From Hermodice carunculata (taxonomy: Eukaryota > Annelida > Polychaeta > Eunicida > Amphinomidae): DNA of 64,000 nt. This document shows, in pieces, positions 1-11,615 of the stretch. The translations under genes were made by a program, and so were the position numbers. The notes under the pieces were generated by a model, which did not search any database, was not told where the DNA came from, and saw only the letters and a program-made list of their open reading frames with translations. Position 1 is the stretch's first letter. The number at the start of each line of letters is the position of its first letter. The stretch spans positions 2,434,550 through 2,498,549 of the forward strand of contig OZ026619.1 in assembly GCA_964020975.1 (NCBI GenBank). The letters are read 5' to 3'.

Positions 1-663
1 TTTTGTCACAGATTTGGAGATTTGGCCATATTTGTTCTAAATTTCAGGACTTTGCATATGGAACCATAATAATTTACAATAAACTTGAGTCAAGAGGATT
101 CAAATATGTACTTTTGATCAAATATTTCTACAAATTTTGCTGTAAATATCCCGAGATGGTAAGAAAGTTTGGCTTCAATAATTTTTAGAAATTTTGGACT
201 TGCCTGTTTTGCTACATAATTTTATCTTTTGGCATCATTCGGTTTTAATGTTCACCTTTCAGATATTTTAGGCTAGCTCAAAATCCTGTTTAGAAAAAAT
301 GTTTTTGATAACATGTTTTTGACATAAATGCTAATGACTTTCATTCTTTTCTGTCATGCCTAAATGCACATTTACTCAAAATTTACAGTATTTGCATGAA
401 TATCACAAACCTGACACATTACGTTGATACATTAACTCAGGGTTGGCAGTTAAATAGAGCTTATTTGCTTGAGGGGTAGGTGTCATCACAGAGTTTGTTT
501 TATATTTCTGGTGCAGGATGTCCATTGTTGCAGTCCTTGTTGGGATTTCCCTTGGTTTGTACAGGTGGTCTAGCTGCAACTGTTTATTTTACTATCACTG
601 GGACTGAATATAAGGCCCCAGCTTGTTTTCACTTCAGTTATACACTGGCAGGTGGTTTAACTA
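1..663 (+). mobile_element. 3' part of a YIDD-type retroelement, left copy (fossil)
   Basis: The first ~190 bases encode a peptide (for example RFGHICSKFQDF and YNKLESRGF) that nearly matches the end of the reverse-transcriptase region of the element at 61560-63360. The downstream non-coding part also matches that copy, ending at the shared sequence TGGTTTAACTAGG at about 651-663. By eye the last 240 bases agree at roughly 90 percent. The 5' part lies outside the window. Relative to the right copy it lacks a segment of about 85 bases near position 275. The element is a broken remnant. The family is not one I can name with certainty; a Penelope-like (Naiad-type) assignment is possible but unproven. 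Confidence 0.75.
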
Positions 664-728
664 GGCCACAACAGCCAACACAACTGAGTTTGGACCCAAT
701 TCTTCTGAAGACCTGGTGGTCTCAGTCA

Positions 729-755
729 CCACTTGGTTCCTGTGGAACCAAGTGG
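729..755. repeat. Perfect 12-bp inverted repeat with 3-base spacer
   Basis: CCACTTGGTTCC at 729-740 and GGAACCAAGTGG at 744-755 are exact reverse complements separated by TGT. The same element holds smaller relatives: TTGGTTC/GAACCAA near 1692-1714, and CGAGGTG-A-CACCTCG at 1527-1541. These lie in the DIRS-like block and may reflect its sequence bias; a functional hairpin is only an inference. Confidence 0.9.
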
Positions 756-2119
756 GGAGTGACTTCCAGTGCGCATTTGCCCCTTTTATTCCTTCCTCCT
801 TTGGCACCATTTTTGGCTTGCTCTGAGAGTTGGAACCTCCATTGACTTTTGTCCGGAGAAACAGTTTTAGTGCTGTGCACACTACCTCTACAGCAAAATT
901 GGTTTCATAAGCTCTCCTGGTCTCTTCTTGAATATGAACAGCTTATATTTGACCTGCAGATGCTCAAAGAAGTGTGAAAGTAGGGCTGGTTTTGGCTCAA
1001 AACTTATCTTTTCCACAATGGTGTCTGGCGAATCAAATCACAGACAGAGGGAGGATAGTGACATACAGGCAATCACTGTGTTGCAGTGTGCTGTGGGTGT
1101 GGAGCCAAAGACCACCTCAACTTTTCCCTTGTTGGGTGCAGGGCAGAAGATGGACTCCGGGCAGCTTGGGACAACCATGAGCATGACTACATTTGTTGCC
1201 AAATCTTATCTGCCTATATTCTCGTGAGAATACATGCAGTTTTTATGCTCGGTGGGGAGACTTCAAGTGGCTGCTCTATGAGCAGACCTGGAGGAAGACA
1301 AAGAAGGCCAGGTGTCCGCATGCAGCCAAAAACCTGGCCATCCAGTCCAACTCTGCTGAGTCTCCCCCCCCCCAGTGATGCCACTAGAGAAGAAGTGAAC
1401 CCATGTGGCATGCACACAGGCTGAGGTGGTCACTTTTTCTACTCCCAAAACCCCTTGGGGAATAGGGAAATGGCAAGTCAGCTGTAAAAGATCTGCTTGC
1501 TTGGGTCCTGAGAGCTTGGTGCCACCCGAGGTGACACCTCGTGGTTCCTTGGCCACTGATCTAAGACTCTTAGCAGTCTTCTAGGCAAGGGCCAAGATCC
1601 AGCAAACTCTCTTCCACCCCATGCTGGCTACTTCAGATCCCTGTCTGAAGAGGCAGGCAAAGCACAACCTTGATCATCTGGCCTGCACCTCTTGGTTCCA
1701 TAGCTCAGAACCAAAGGCCGACCTGGTGAAGTCATATTGTGTACCTACAGGTCCCTGTCTGGGCATCCCCGATCCCAGACTTTTCTCTGAGCTCCAGGGT
1801 CTGAGACCTCATACCCATGGAGCTGCTGACATCCAGCTATTTCAGGCAAGGGCAAGTTCCTCCCTGGCAGGATATCCAAGGGAAACGGCAATCTGTGCCA
1901 GAGCAGATTTAATCATTCCAGTATCTTGTGGGGGATTTAGATTGGGAAGAGTATGATATGAAAGCTGATACAAAGGCACCAAAGGCTGTTTCCACATCCT
2001 GGGAAGCCTTCAGGAGACCAAAGGAGGATGCTAGAGGCTCTCTCCTCAATGTGTCTGACTCCGATGTCTTGCTGGCAGTTCGGAGGTCCCTCTTGGATGA
2101 CTTCCAGCATTTAGTACAA

Positions 2120-2380
2120 ATCGGGTGCACGGTTGGCCGAGCTGCAACATGCTCGCCGTTCACCTCTGTTGCCCGGGTTTGATTCACGGCCGGGGAAGCA
2201 TGTGGAAAGAGTTCCAACCACTCTGACTCTGCATGGTGGTTTTCTCTGAGTCCTTTGGTTTCCTCCACCAAACATGTTGGTAGGAAGTATACGCCACGAT
2301 CTGTGCCATGGAGAGTGATTAATATAGGCTTTTGCCTGCTTTGCAATCCATGTAAAAGATATGGGGCTATACTATACCAG
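2120..2380 (+). mobile_element. tRNA-derived SINE remnant
   Basis: The head resembles a tRNA-derived Pol III promoter. There is a box-A-like stretch (TTGGCCGAGCTGC, from about 2132) and a box-B-like GGTTTGATTC at 2176-2185, at plausible spacing. It is followed by a conserved-looking body with GGTTTTCTCTGAGTCC and GGTTTCCTCCACC at about 2238-2270. I recall that body as the GGTTTTCTCCGGGTACTCCGGTTTCCTCC signature of widespread aquatic-animal SINEs. The 3' limit is uncertain. It sits inside the DIRS-like block, so it probably inserted into it. It is diverged and unlikely to be active. A database match to a V- or Deu-type SINE would confirm it. Confidence 0.55.
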
Positions 2381-3632
2381 TACAGATCTTGGAGGGGGTC
2401 TGGGACTGGCTTGGTCAGGCAGCCTCACTCACCACTTTATGTATGCAAGGGTGCTTATCTCCATGGTCAGAAATTTCAAGATTAGAATCTTCTGCTGAGC
2501 CAAGCACACGGCACCTTCTCTCCAACACCCTGTTTGGAGGAGAGATGGCGGACATTGTTTAACGAGTGAAGGACCTTTAGGCATGATCTGCCAAATGGAC
2601 CAGGATGAAAGCTTTGACTGCCTCTATTCAGTGCCATTCCACCCTGGCCCCTGCTGACCCTAAGTGTTGCATCCAGACTGAACTCGCTCATCCCCTGGCC
2701 CAACCCATGCATCAGACGTTATAAGGGCCGAGAGAGAGTGGAAAAGGATTTGGGACGGCAAGAAGGCCAGTAAAGGCAAGAAGTCAGGAAAGCCTCAGGA
2801 CCCCTGGCTCTTGCCTTGTGGACCACACCATTAGTTGCTCTCCCCCACTGCTATAGATGCTTCCAAGTACCAAGTTACCTTTCTACCTTTCACTTACAGT
2901 GGGAGTCTATCAAGGCAATTTGCTGCTTTTTAGCGAGGACAGGCCTCTGCACTGATGTGAACCCAAGTGGTTCACACCCCCATTAAGGAGCCCAAAGTAT
3001 CAGTGTTCCTATGAGTGGTGTTCAATATACCTAGAAGGAATGCCATAAAGGGGATGTAGATCTCGGGTCAATGGGTGCTTCAGCCTACTCTTCCTAGTTT
3101 CCAAGTTGGATGAAGGTCAGCATCTGGTTATAGACCTTTCATCACTGAGCGAGTACTTGGAGATTTGGTCCTTCAGGATGGAGATCCCACAGTCAGTGGT
3201 GGCGTCCCTCTGGCCCCAGGAGTGGACAACGTCTTTGGACCTGGAGAGCATGTCCTTTCATGTCCCCATCACATAGACTTTACAGAAGTATCTGCAGTTT
3301 GAATTCTCAGGCCAAGTTTACCAGTTCAGGGTGCTTCCGTTCAGCCTTTTCACAGCGAAGTATTGAACTACATTTTTTGAAAGGGTGGTTATAGTCTTAT
3401 TCGTAAAACCCAAAAGTCAAATGGTCGACTAATGACTTAAGAAACATCCAAAGGATGGCTGAAGGATATTTGGAGAATCGTTTGGGCAAGGAGGCAGAGT
3501 AAAATATGTAAACATCCCAAGTTATGTGCTCACATGAAGAAGGAATTCATTGAAAATGCTACTCTGATCACCCGAAAAAACATACATTGAACCTTGTTTG
3601 AAATGAATCAACTCAGCAGTGTGGATGGCAAC

Positions 3633-3658
3633 CACAATTAATTAATTAATTAATTGTG
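3633..3658. repeat. 26-base perfect palindrome
   Basis: CACAATTAATTAA followed directly by its reverse complement TTAATTAATTGTG. It is built on a (TTAA)n core, so it may simply be a short microsatellite with lucky flanks. It lies immediately before the recognisable LINE coding homology. Confidence 0.9.
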
Positions 3659-4998
3659 CAGTAAAGCTTGTCTGGAAAAAAATGTTAAACAAAGTTGATG
3701 CTTTTGCGAAAAAAAGGACTATGTCTTTTAATGATGTAAAATCAAAGGTGATTGTAGTTGGTAAGTGTATAACAAGGGATGCAAGCTAGGGAGTAAGTTT
3801 ATATCTAAATGCACTAGTTATAAATATTTAGGCATTATGTTTCTCAAAATGTAGACGCATGTCACATTAAAGAGAACTTAATGGATAAGGCATCATGTCT
3901 AAGAGAATACTTGAGTAGTGTACTATTGTCTCATAATGATATCAACAGAATACGTTTTGGGACAAGTTTCTGGAAAAGCTTAAGTCTACTCTCTATTTCA
4001 CATGGATGCGCAATGTGGTTAAATGACTCCAAGATAACTTTATCAGTTCTTAAATCAATGAAGCTATAGCTAGGGCAGCCATGGAAATCCAGTGCATACC
4101 AGCTATGTCATCTACAATAGACGAACTTGGATGGCTCCCGATACAGCTTTTTCTTGATATATTTTTTTCTTCACAGAATGGTATATGAGGTACCAGAAAC
4201 ACGCCAGTGCAAACAAGTGTTTTGTCTCTAGCCCATAACTATGCTTCGGGTATGCAGTTTCAGTCGCCATACTTTGATATTATTCACACTACTCTAAAAA
4301 TATTGGTATGGACAGGGCGTTCAAGAGTCAAAATTAGGAGTGGCTTCAGCTTTATATAAAGTTTGCAAAGTTATGAATTGTCCTTTGTTCAGGATATTGA
4401 CAAGGTGTCACTACAATGGTTCCGGTGTTTGAAATAATCTACCTTTGGTGAAAAGACTTTATTGAATTTAAATGACTTTTACGGTTTGCGACCTTAGTCT
4501 GCACTCGTTGTTTGGCAATTAGCAAAAATTTGGAAAGATGGCGTATGTCAGGTTCAGATTGCAAACTCGGTAATGGTTCTTTTGAAGACACACAGCATTT
4601 TATGTTCTTATGTCCAACTTTAACTGCCATCTGTATGAAATACTTTCAAAAATTGGAAAACGAGCTAACCGCTAATGATGAGGCAGCAGAGTCATGGCAC
4701 AAATTTGGCAGCTTCTGTGTTGTAGCCAAATTGTGCATGTTTTTGGGTGGAGGTGCATATGACCATCGCGATTTTGCAAGGAACCTATTCGACCAAATTT
4801 CCAAAAACTTTCGGATTTAGAGTTGAGTTTCTTCGGAACCCACCTGGGTAGACAGGTGTGAACTTACTTTTAAGTTATTACTGTGCTATGTTTAAGTTCA
4901 TTGTATACTTGAAGCAATTTTTTTCTTTGTTGCATGATCCAGTCTGACCCACCACGGACAATCCCCGACCGATGATGCCAACGCTGTAAACGCCTAGT
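3655..4998 (+). mobile_element. LINE (non-LTR retrotransposon) 3' half, decayed
   Basis: The stretch reads as the part of LINE ORF2 after the catalytic reverse-transcriptase core. 3675-3780 gives MLNKVDAFAKK and SFNDVKSKVIVVG, typical of the region just past the YADD box. 3881-4069 encodes 62 residues including SISHGCAMWLNDSKITL. About 4120-4145 gives DELGWLPIQ. 4512-4820 encodes NLERWRMSGSDCKLG and FEDTQHFMFLCP, the usual C-terminal Cys/His knuckle. The frame changes several times between these pieces and stops interrupt it, so it is dead. The endonuclease and RT core are missing, consistent with 5' truncation during target-primed reverse transcription. The element ends at GCCTAGTT followed by an (AATA)n tail. 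Confidence 0.72.
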
Positions 4999-5045
4999 TA
5001 ATAAATAAATAAATACGTGAGTGAGTGAGTGAATGAATGAATAGA

Positions 5046-5076
<31 letters not shown>

Positions 5077-5089
5077 ATGAATGAATGAA

Positions 5090-5156
<67 letters not shown>

Positions 5157-5287
5157 AAAGTGCTTGGTGTACGAAAATACTTCGGCAGAGCAGTCACCAC
5201 AAAATGGAGAAACTATTCTTTTTGAACAAAATGAATCAATAAATAAATGAATGAATGAATGAACGAATGAATGAATGAATGAATGAA

Positions 5288-5374
<87 letters not shown>

Positions 5375-5378
5375 ATAG
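4999..5378. repeat. Two (AATA)n/(AATG)n microsatellite blocks
   Basis: 4999-5158 is mainly (AATA)n with a GTGA/GAAT interlude and forms the tail of the preceding LINE. 5236-5378 is (AATG)n passing into (AATA)n. The ~75 bases between them show no recognised sequence. The second block could be the tail of another 5'-truncated LINE, but no coding remains are visible. Confidence 0.9.
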
Positions 5379-8150
5379 AGTAACATGATCTGTGAGAACG
5401 GTACGTTATCCATCCTGCTTTCTGGGTCTTTATTTTATAAAATACATAAATTGTAGTAGTATGAATTCTATTTTACATGACGAAGGTCAATATTTATGCC
5501 AAGTACAAAATGTGTAACTTTAAGAAGTGTAGCATACCTATCCTTTTGTCCAGTGAAAATAGGAAATCGAGTATTACATTTGACATTCAGCGATAAATTG
5601 GTAATTCATGATCGACCCATCCAACTATTAAGGATTTTAGAGATTAATCAAGCTGAATTCTCAGCAAGTGTGACGAGAATCCACCTACACAGTGCCACCT
5701 GACAGAAAAAGTCTTTCCAACGGTTTCCTCGTCTGGTTTTGAAATAATTGGCCACATTGGTGCAGTAAAAGAGATCTGGCACATGATCCACGCATAAATA
5801 ATAAAAACGAGCGCAGCATAAGCAATTGCAGTGCTTCACTGGTAACAAATCTAGTGGAGGCTCATTGAAAATGCGGTCTCGTCACGCCCGAGGGGATTGT
5901 TTTGAAGAAAGCGAAAATGTGACTAGGAGAGGATGATGTAAGCATAGCGACTTCAAAAGGTTATGGGAATGACAATCAGAAATACAGGCACTCGGCTGCA
6001 TGTCAGCTTGGAATATTTTGTAGTATAAGGAGACGCTACGGTTGTGTGGCAACGCAACGGAACACCATTGACCTTGCAGTGCTTGCAACAACTTAATACC
6101 TTAGCCAAACATTCACATGGCTCCAGGGCACCAAACACATTGTAGACAGAGACGACGTGCATTTAGTGCCAACTCAAGTTAGATACTTTTAAACTGCGTT
6201 TTATCAGACATATCTGCTGGATAATGAGCTCACAACTCTGAAACGTGTGGAAGAAAATGCCAAATTGACTTAAAATAAAACCTCCTGATCCTATCTGTAC
6301 ATGTTATACATTATCAGTACCTGAAGTTCTGTTGATGTCGTAAGGCTACAAAAATACTCTTTGGTACTTAAGCATTCAAAACTGGTCATGGATGTTGAAA
6401 CTAGCAAAAACCATTTGCTTCAAGCGAATCTATCTGCGTACCAATAAAGGAAAATTGTGGCCTTGTACATAACAATGACATTGGACAAGCTACATGTACA
6501 TGCCAAAAATATAAAAGTTTAGGAAAAAAACTTGCGAGTTAAGGTTCTTGGCCAAAATCTGCAGATAATAAAGAAATGCCAGAAAGAAAGAACTCTTGAT
6601 ACAACTGAATGTCACGTGTCAGAAAACAAACAAGATTTGGTCATGTAGTGAGAAAATGCAGTTAATTCTAGTCCATTTTTATTGCAACTTTGATTCATGT
6701 ATGGATTATTTTAACACTGCAATTAGGACCAATGATAAAATGGTGATCATATGGTAGCATAAACGTGTTATGTCTGACATAATCGTATACAACAAATCCT
6801 AGTGATGTATATATACATATGTATGTTATTGACCGCTGATGACAGACCATGACCTGCTGTATGTCTGGCGTATCACGAATATGAATATGCAAGTCTGCTG
6901 TCGAAGCTCCTAACGTGCATTATTTAAGCTTCGCTGATAGGGCTACACACTGTTCAAATATTTTGAAGTCAGTGGCGTCTGAGAGCTTAACTCTGAACAA
7001 AACTGATGAAGGGGAAACCTAGAATGTGAAACCGAAATGGCACACTTACGCAAAAGACAGTGTCATTACCATAGCCAAACCGTAGTCCTAACGAAACAAA
7101 TCCAAGTCAATTCCGACCAAAGGCAATGATCCTTGGTATGTATAGCAAATAGTTTGAAGATAAATACGTATTCAACATTGAAAAATTTGAAAATTTTCAA
7201 TTCCCCTATAAGGTATAAATCCAAATCGTACAACTTATATTCGTTGTTCACTGGATGTGTCTACAGCACAAACTTATGAATTTAAGTTGGAATGGCACCC
7301 CTGCCTATAATAGTTTTGTAGATGTTTAAAGTTTAAATTTTCAAAAGGCCCTAATTTGCCACCGTTTTCACTAAACGACAAACTGTCACCTGCCTTCATA
7401 AAAAAGCCATGCATGGAAGAATATTATGTCTAGTTTACAGTTTCTGCCTGTAAATAGTCTTGTGATGGTGTACCGGGGGTACAAAAGAATCAGGCAAGTA
7501 CAGCAAGTCAAGCCCACTGTTATCACTCTGTCACTCAGCAGACAAAAGTAATGGCTTCAGATTACCCAGGAATAGTTCACCACAAAATACTTTAGGATTT
7601 TCGGATAACAAAGTGTATTGCACAGTCACAGTAATCGTGCACAAAGTCTAGCCAAGTCAACGGAAATAGCTTCCATCCATATATGTATATATATATGCCT
7701 CTCTGATGACGTCAAAAATAAAGCTGCATTTTGAAAGTGCCCATAAGTTACGTAATCTTTGTGCATTCTAATTCATCAGTGAGGGAACATTCTGGAACAC
7801 AGATTTCTGTAGACGTTGAGCATAGAATAGGCACTGAAACACTTTCATCACATGTAATTTCACCCCCATTCCATACCCCGCCCAAACAAGTCTACTCAAA
7901 CACTCAATTCCACTGAGCATTAAAACCCAACAACTTGAACTGCTTCCTCACATACATGTATAGTGAGAGCAAGCAGTGTCTTTATGAAGTGTCCCTTATG
8001 ACTGGTGTGACCCTCATTACTGGGGCTAGAGGGTGTGTGCACGGGTGTATGACCCATGCATAACTGCTAGAAGATCATTAGTTGAGTTATTCATGGCCTG
8101 ATAAGTACTGCCATGAAAACCATTCAGCCATGACCTCACTAGTGAAACTG
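5379..8150. other. Non-coding stretch, no gene recognised
   Basis: AT-rich unique sequence. Open frames here are at most about 70 codons, overlap on opposite strands and show no protein family. A perfect CRE-like TGACGTCA lies at 7707-7714, but a single 8-mer is expected by chance at about this rate. A short TA/TG tract is at about 6805-6825 and another at 7678-7697. Confidence 0.6.
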
Positions 8151-8182
8151 GTCCCCGGCATCAAGATTCCTTAGATTGGACC

Positions 8183-8793
8183 TTGGGAACCGTCTTGCAG
8201 CTCTCTGTCTGGCCCGTATATACATTGTCTGTTGCAATTAAAATTAAAATTAACAAATATTGGCATATGCTTATGAAATTTCCAGAAGAACATTTACTAC
8301 GTGTTTCCCTTCAACGGATAATGGACTTAGGCGAACAAGGAAAGGTTGTTTGGATATATATCAAGATGTTTCCTCTTCAAAATTACGTACGTACAAAAAA
8401 AAATTTAAAAATATTGTATGGAAAACTTTTTAGTTTCCGTAAAAAGAATTAGCTTCGGCAAGTTTTTATCAAAATTACAACTTAGTAAGCATGAATTACA
8501 TGCATTAAAGATGAGGAACATTTTTTGGATAAATTGCCAATGCTATAGTTTAAAACCCGCTCAAAACTTATTTCCAGTCCACCAAAGGCGTTGCATTTTT
8601 AAAAATTCATTAGACAGTCTCTTCTATATCGTAAATCACTACCCCTCTGTTCTTAATGAGTTTAACAGTAACCAGTGCATTTATATGATTTTTATGTACA
8701 TAGTATATATAATCATGTGCTTTATATTTCACATTTAATATTGTTTGGTACGGAACCTGCATGGGTATAAAAGTTCAATAAAGTATTCAAGTA
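8183..8793 (+). mobile_element. LINE ORF2 C-terminal end and 3' tail, decayed
   Basis: 8183-8452 encodes 89 residues with IKIKINKYWHMLMKFPEEHL and EQGKVVWIYIKMFPLQN. These resemble the conserved IKxxKYWxxL and WxxxVKxLLxxxGF segments found after the RT domain in LINEs of amphioxus and molluscs. A second frame, 8418-8738, continues with FGKFLSKLQLSKHEL. The two frames overlap by 35 bases, so a frameshift separates them. The segment ends in TATAAAAGTTCAATAAAGTATTCAAGTATTCC-like sequence (8765-8797), which looks like a LINE 3' terminus with a short repeated tail. RT core and endonuclease are absent (5' truncation). The start given is the first recognisable coding position, not a true element end. 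Confidence 0.5.
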
Positions 8794-8797
8794 TTCC

Positions 8798-9074
8798 CAT
8801 ATGCATGGAATAATTTATACATCATCTATTTATTTTGATATCAGTACCCCATCTACGTTCCTTGAGGGATAATGTCTTGCTCATATCCTGATCGTGTGTT
8901 TACTGCGAGCAGTATGCTCTCTCTATGTATCGTCATTTGGGCTCAAATTGTACCCAGTCCTGACTATTTGTAGCGAAATGCTGATATTAATTATTCACTT
9001 CTGTGTAAACAAAAAGAATTAATATAGGACACAGTCTTGATCCCCATTTGTCTCAATAAAATATTTTAAACCCA

Positions 9075-9140
<66 letters not shown>

Positions 9141-9918
9141 TTATATATATATAATGTAAATTTTATGTATATTTCCTTTCCAATATCTATTTAAATGCCT
9201 TCGTTATAGGGCAACCATTATATAAGAGCATTTTGGCCACTTGTCATTAGTGGCAGATTAAGAGCGTTGCGAGTATAATGATGCTATTTGGGCAACCGTT
9301 TTGTCTCTATTGATCCACTGTATGTAGAAACAGCGCAATCTTAACTGTGAAAGTCTGCCATATATTGAACAAGATGTCACTGTCGCATATTCCCTATTGC
9401 AAACCAACTTTTATATTCCAAATTGTTTTTCACAAGATGGGAGACAGAGGAATGTGAGTGATGTATTTGGTTGCTTCCTTTACCGTACTTTACCGTACTG
9501 GTGTACACAGCATGCATAGAAGGATACAAATATTAGAAAATGCAGGAGTGCCGTTTGTATGATCGATGTTAGTAATAATATTGGTTTCTATATGGTCTAT
9601 ATCGTTGCTAAAACAGAATAATTCTCAGTTGAGTGAAATTATAAATGACTGCGATTATGAATTATTTTTGCAAACAGAACCCATTTCTAAATTAGAAAGG
9701 TCAAAATAGTTTGTTATCTTCGACTAGGTTTCCTATTGGCTGACTCACTCAACTCCAGTCAATTGAGTTGATGTAGTGACCTGCCTCTGTCTATGCTTCC
9801 CTTTACATCTACATCTACAAAACAAAGTGTCGGGATTTCTTGGATTTTGTGTATTCTACCTCTACATGCTGTCCACGATGCCTTAACTCTTCCAGTGCCA
9901 AATTTAAGGGGTATTCTC
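8798..9918. other. Non-coding stretch with (TA)n tract
   Basis: No gene recognised. A (TA)n microsatellite occupies 9079-9153. The short word TTTACCGTACT is repeated directly at about 9479-9499. Confidence 0.6.
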
Positions 9919-10112
9919 TCTGGTACTATAGGCATTCTGGTACTATAGGCATACTGGTACTATATGCACATCGGTACTATAGGCATACTGGTACTATAGG
10001 CATACTGGTACTATAGGCATATTGGAACTATAGGCATACTGGTACTATAGGCATACTGGTACTATAGGCACATTGGTACTATAGGCATACTGGTACTATA
10101 GGCATACTGGTA
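9919..10112 (+). repeat. 17-bp minisatellite, about 11 copies
   Basis: Head-to-tail copies of GGTACTATAGGCATACT with a few substitutions (for example GCACATT or GCATATT variants). The period is 17, not a multiple of three, and no reading frame is preserved. No gene is associated. Confidence 0.95.
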
Positions 10113-11370
10113 CTTGTATGAAAGGTCTTTTCACGAGGAATACGAATCTGGGATCCTGATGATAATTCAAACTAGTTTGACTTAAGCAGATCGACTTTAG
10201 TCGTGATTGGCACTGAAAGAGTGAAGAAGGGGAAATGAGACTCAGACAAATTTCTGAAATGATTCTGGCTGTGTGCCAACACAGACATCCTCTTCTACTT
10301 AAGTTTCTTTAATACTTTCTTATTCCTCAATTCATAGGTTTATGCTGCAGGTGCTTGCGTGCATTGCAAACAAAAGTTTAAGCATTTAAGTTTATGCAAA
10401 TTTTAGAGATACACAGACAGATTTGCTTTGCAGCTAATCTTTTTTCGAGTTCAAACTGTAATACCTAAAATGTTAGAGTATGAGCAGGTTGCGATCAGCG
10501 CCGTAACGTAATGGGGTGCTGCGGTTTTTTTTAGAAGGGCGTGCATGGTTGACAGAATAAAGGTAGGACACCAACTTAACATGCGTAACAAGAAAGGATT
10601 TGAAAGAGCATAGACAATTAACATTATGTTGTTCCACAGGATTTAGTGGTGAGGAACTAGAGACTTAGTTACCTATACAGTAGTACCTTACTAATTCAAC
10701 CATTCTACGGTTTTCTGTCTGTTACAATCATTTCAGATGGGTACTTTACACAATGGCAATGAATATTTGAACTGCTGTGACGGTCAGTGGGATAAGGCCA
10801 GAACACCCGAGAAACTACAAGGAAAAACTAATCGAGCATTATAATATACCATCTGACCGCCGATTATATATGGCAGATTTCGATTATCCCACTGTTTTAA
10901 ATAAAAAGATAATTTTAAGTCATTGGACGAAAAGATAATTTTGTGGCACCAGGTAAAACAGGAAAATAAAGCTTTTCGGTTTGCGTTTGGTTGATCTTTT
11001 TATATATTCTGTCAAATACAAAGCTACTCAAAAGTAACTAAAGACAAAATTACGTGACAACGAGTAAATCAATGTATGAAATGAATATTAATAAATAATT
11101 AACATTTACTAAGAATGTATTTTTAATAAAACAGTTCCAAAGGGCAAACATTGCAGTCTCATTGAAGAACCAACTAGTTGTGTATGATAGTGTGTATCAA
11201 AACGAGGAAATTAAATAAAAATCAAAGTCCAATGTTTGACTTAATGACACGTGTTACTGGCACAAGAGTTATCACTAAAATGCTGTACAAAAAGGGAGGA
11301 AAACGTTTCAAAGGGTAGATTCCGAATTCAGTTGAATGTTCTGTTTGATTTGCATACACTATAAACGTAT
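10113..11370. other. Non-coding stretch with possible Tigger-like end and a small inverted repeat
   Basis: No gene recognised. At 10676 a TA is followed by CAGTAGTACCTTACTAATTC, resembling the terminal inverted repeat of pogo/Tigger transposons (CAGTA-ACCT-); no matching second end was found. At 10787-10797 and 10884-10894 the 11-base words CAGTGGGATAA and TTATCCCACTG are exact inverted repeats about 86 bases apart. Confidence 0.4.
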
Positions 11371-11615
11371 ATTCTATGTTCTCTATAATAGGTGTCAATC
11401 AAAATGATCGCAGTTGTACATGTTATATGCTCCAATCAAAATCATGTCATCGTACATGTTTTATGATTTAGATGAACGCAAATTGACATATGTGTTCTCT
11501 AAAACAGGTGTCAATAAAACAGATCCCAGTTATATAAATTTGTCCAATATGTTCCATGCTCCAGGAAAACCCATGTCGTCATATTTGTTTTAGGATTTAG
11601 ATGAAAAAAAATGAC
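11371..11615 (+). repeat. Diverged tandem duplication, about 120 bp per unit
   Basis: Two related units follow each other, at about 11371-11485 and 11488-11615. Shared landmarks in order are GTTCTCTA, AGGTGTCAAT, ATGTC(A/G)TC, GTTTTA and GATTTAGATGA. They differ at many positions, so the duplication is old. No coding frame. Confidence 0.7.

Larger units (their letters stand above)
664..3420 (+). mobile_element. DIRS-like tyrosine-recombinase retrotransposon remnant (fossil)
   Basis: This block is visibly richer in GC than the rest of the window. Its strongest part, about 3080-3370, reads as the start of a DIRS1-type reverse transcriptase: short motifs such as SLFLVSK, SLDLESM, FHVPIT and QFRVLPFSLF resemble the family pattern RLFLVPK, SLDLxDAYFHVPI and QFKVLPFGLS. 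The upstream part (about 700-2900) probably derives from the gag-like region but is too decayed to show domains. No tyrosine recombinase, RNase H or split-repeat ends are recognisable, so the element is incomplete as well as interrupted many times. It appears old. The left limit is placed where the two flanking YIDD-element copies stop matching; the right limit is approximate. Confidence 0.6.

Noticed and set aside
6991-7065. CTGATGA...GAAA arrangement resembling a hammerhead ribozyme core
   Set aside because: A weak stem III can be drawn, but stem II is only two pairs and stem I arms do not pair, so the fold fails.
7707-7714. CRE palindrome TGACGTCA (also at 21023-21030)
   Set aside because: Two exact 8-mers in 64 kb are close to chance expectation and neither is near a recognised gene.
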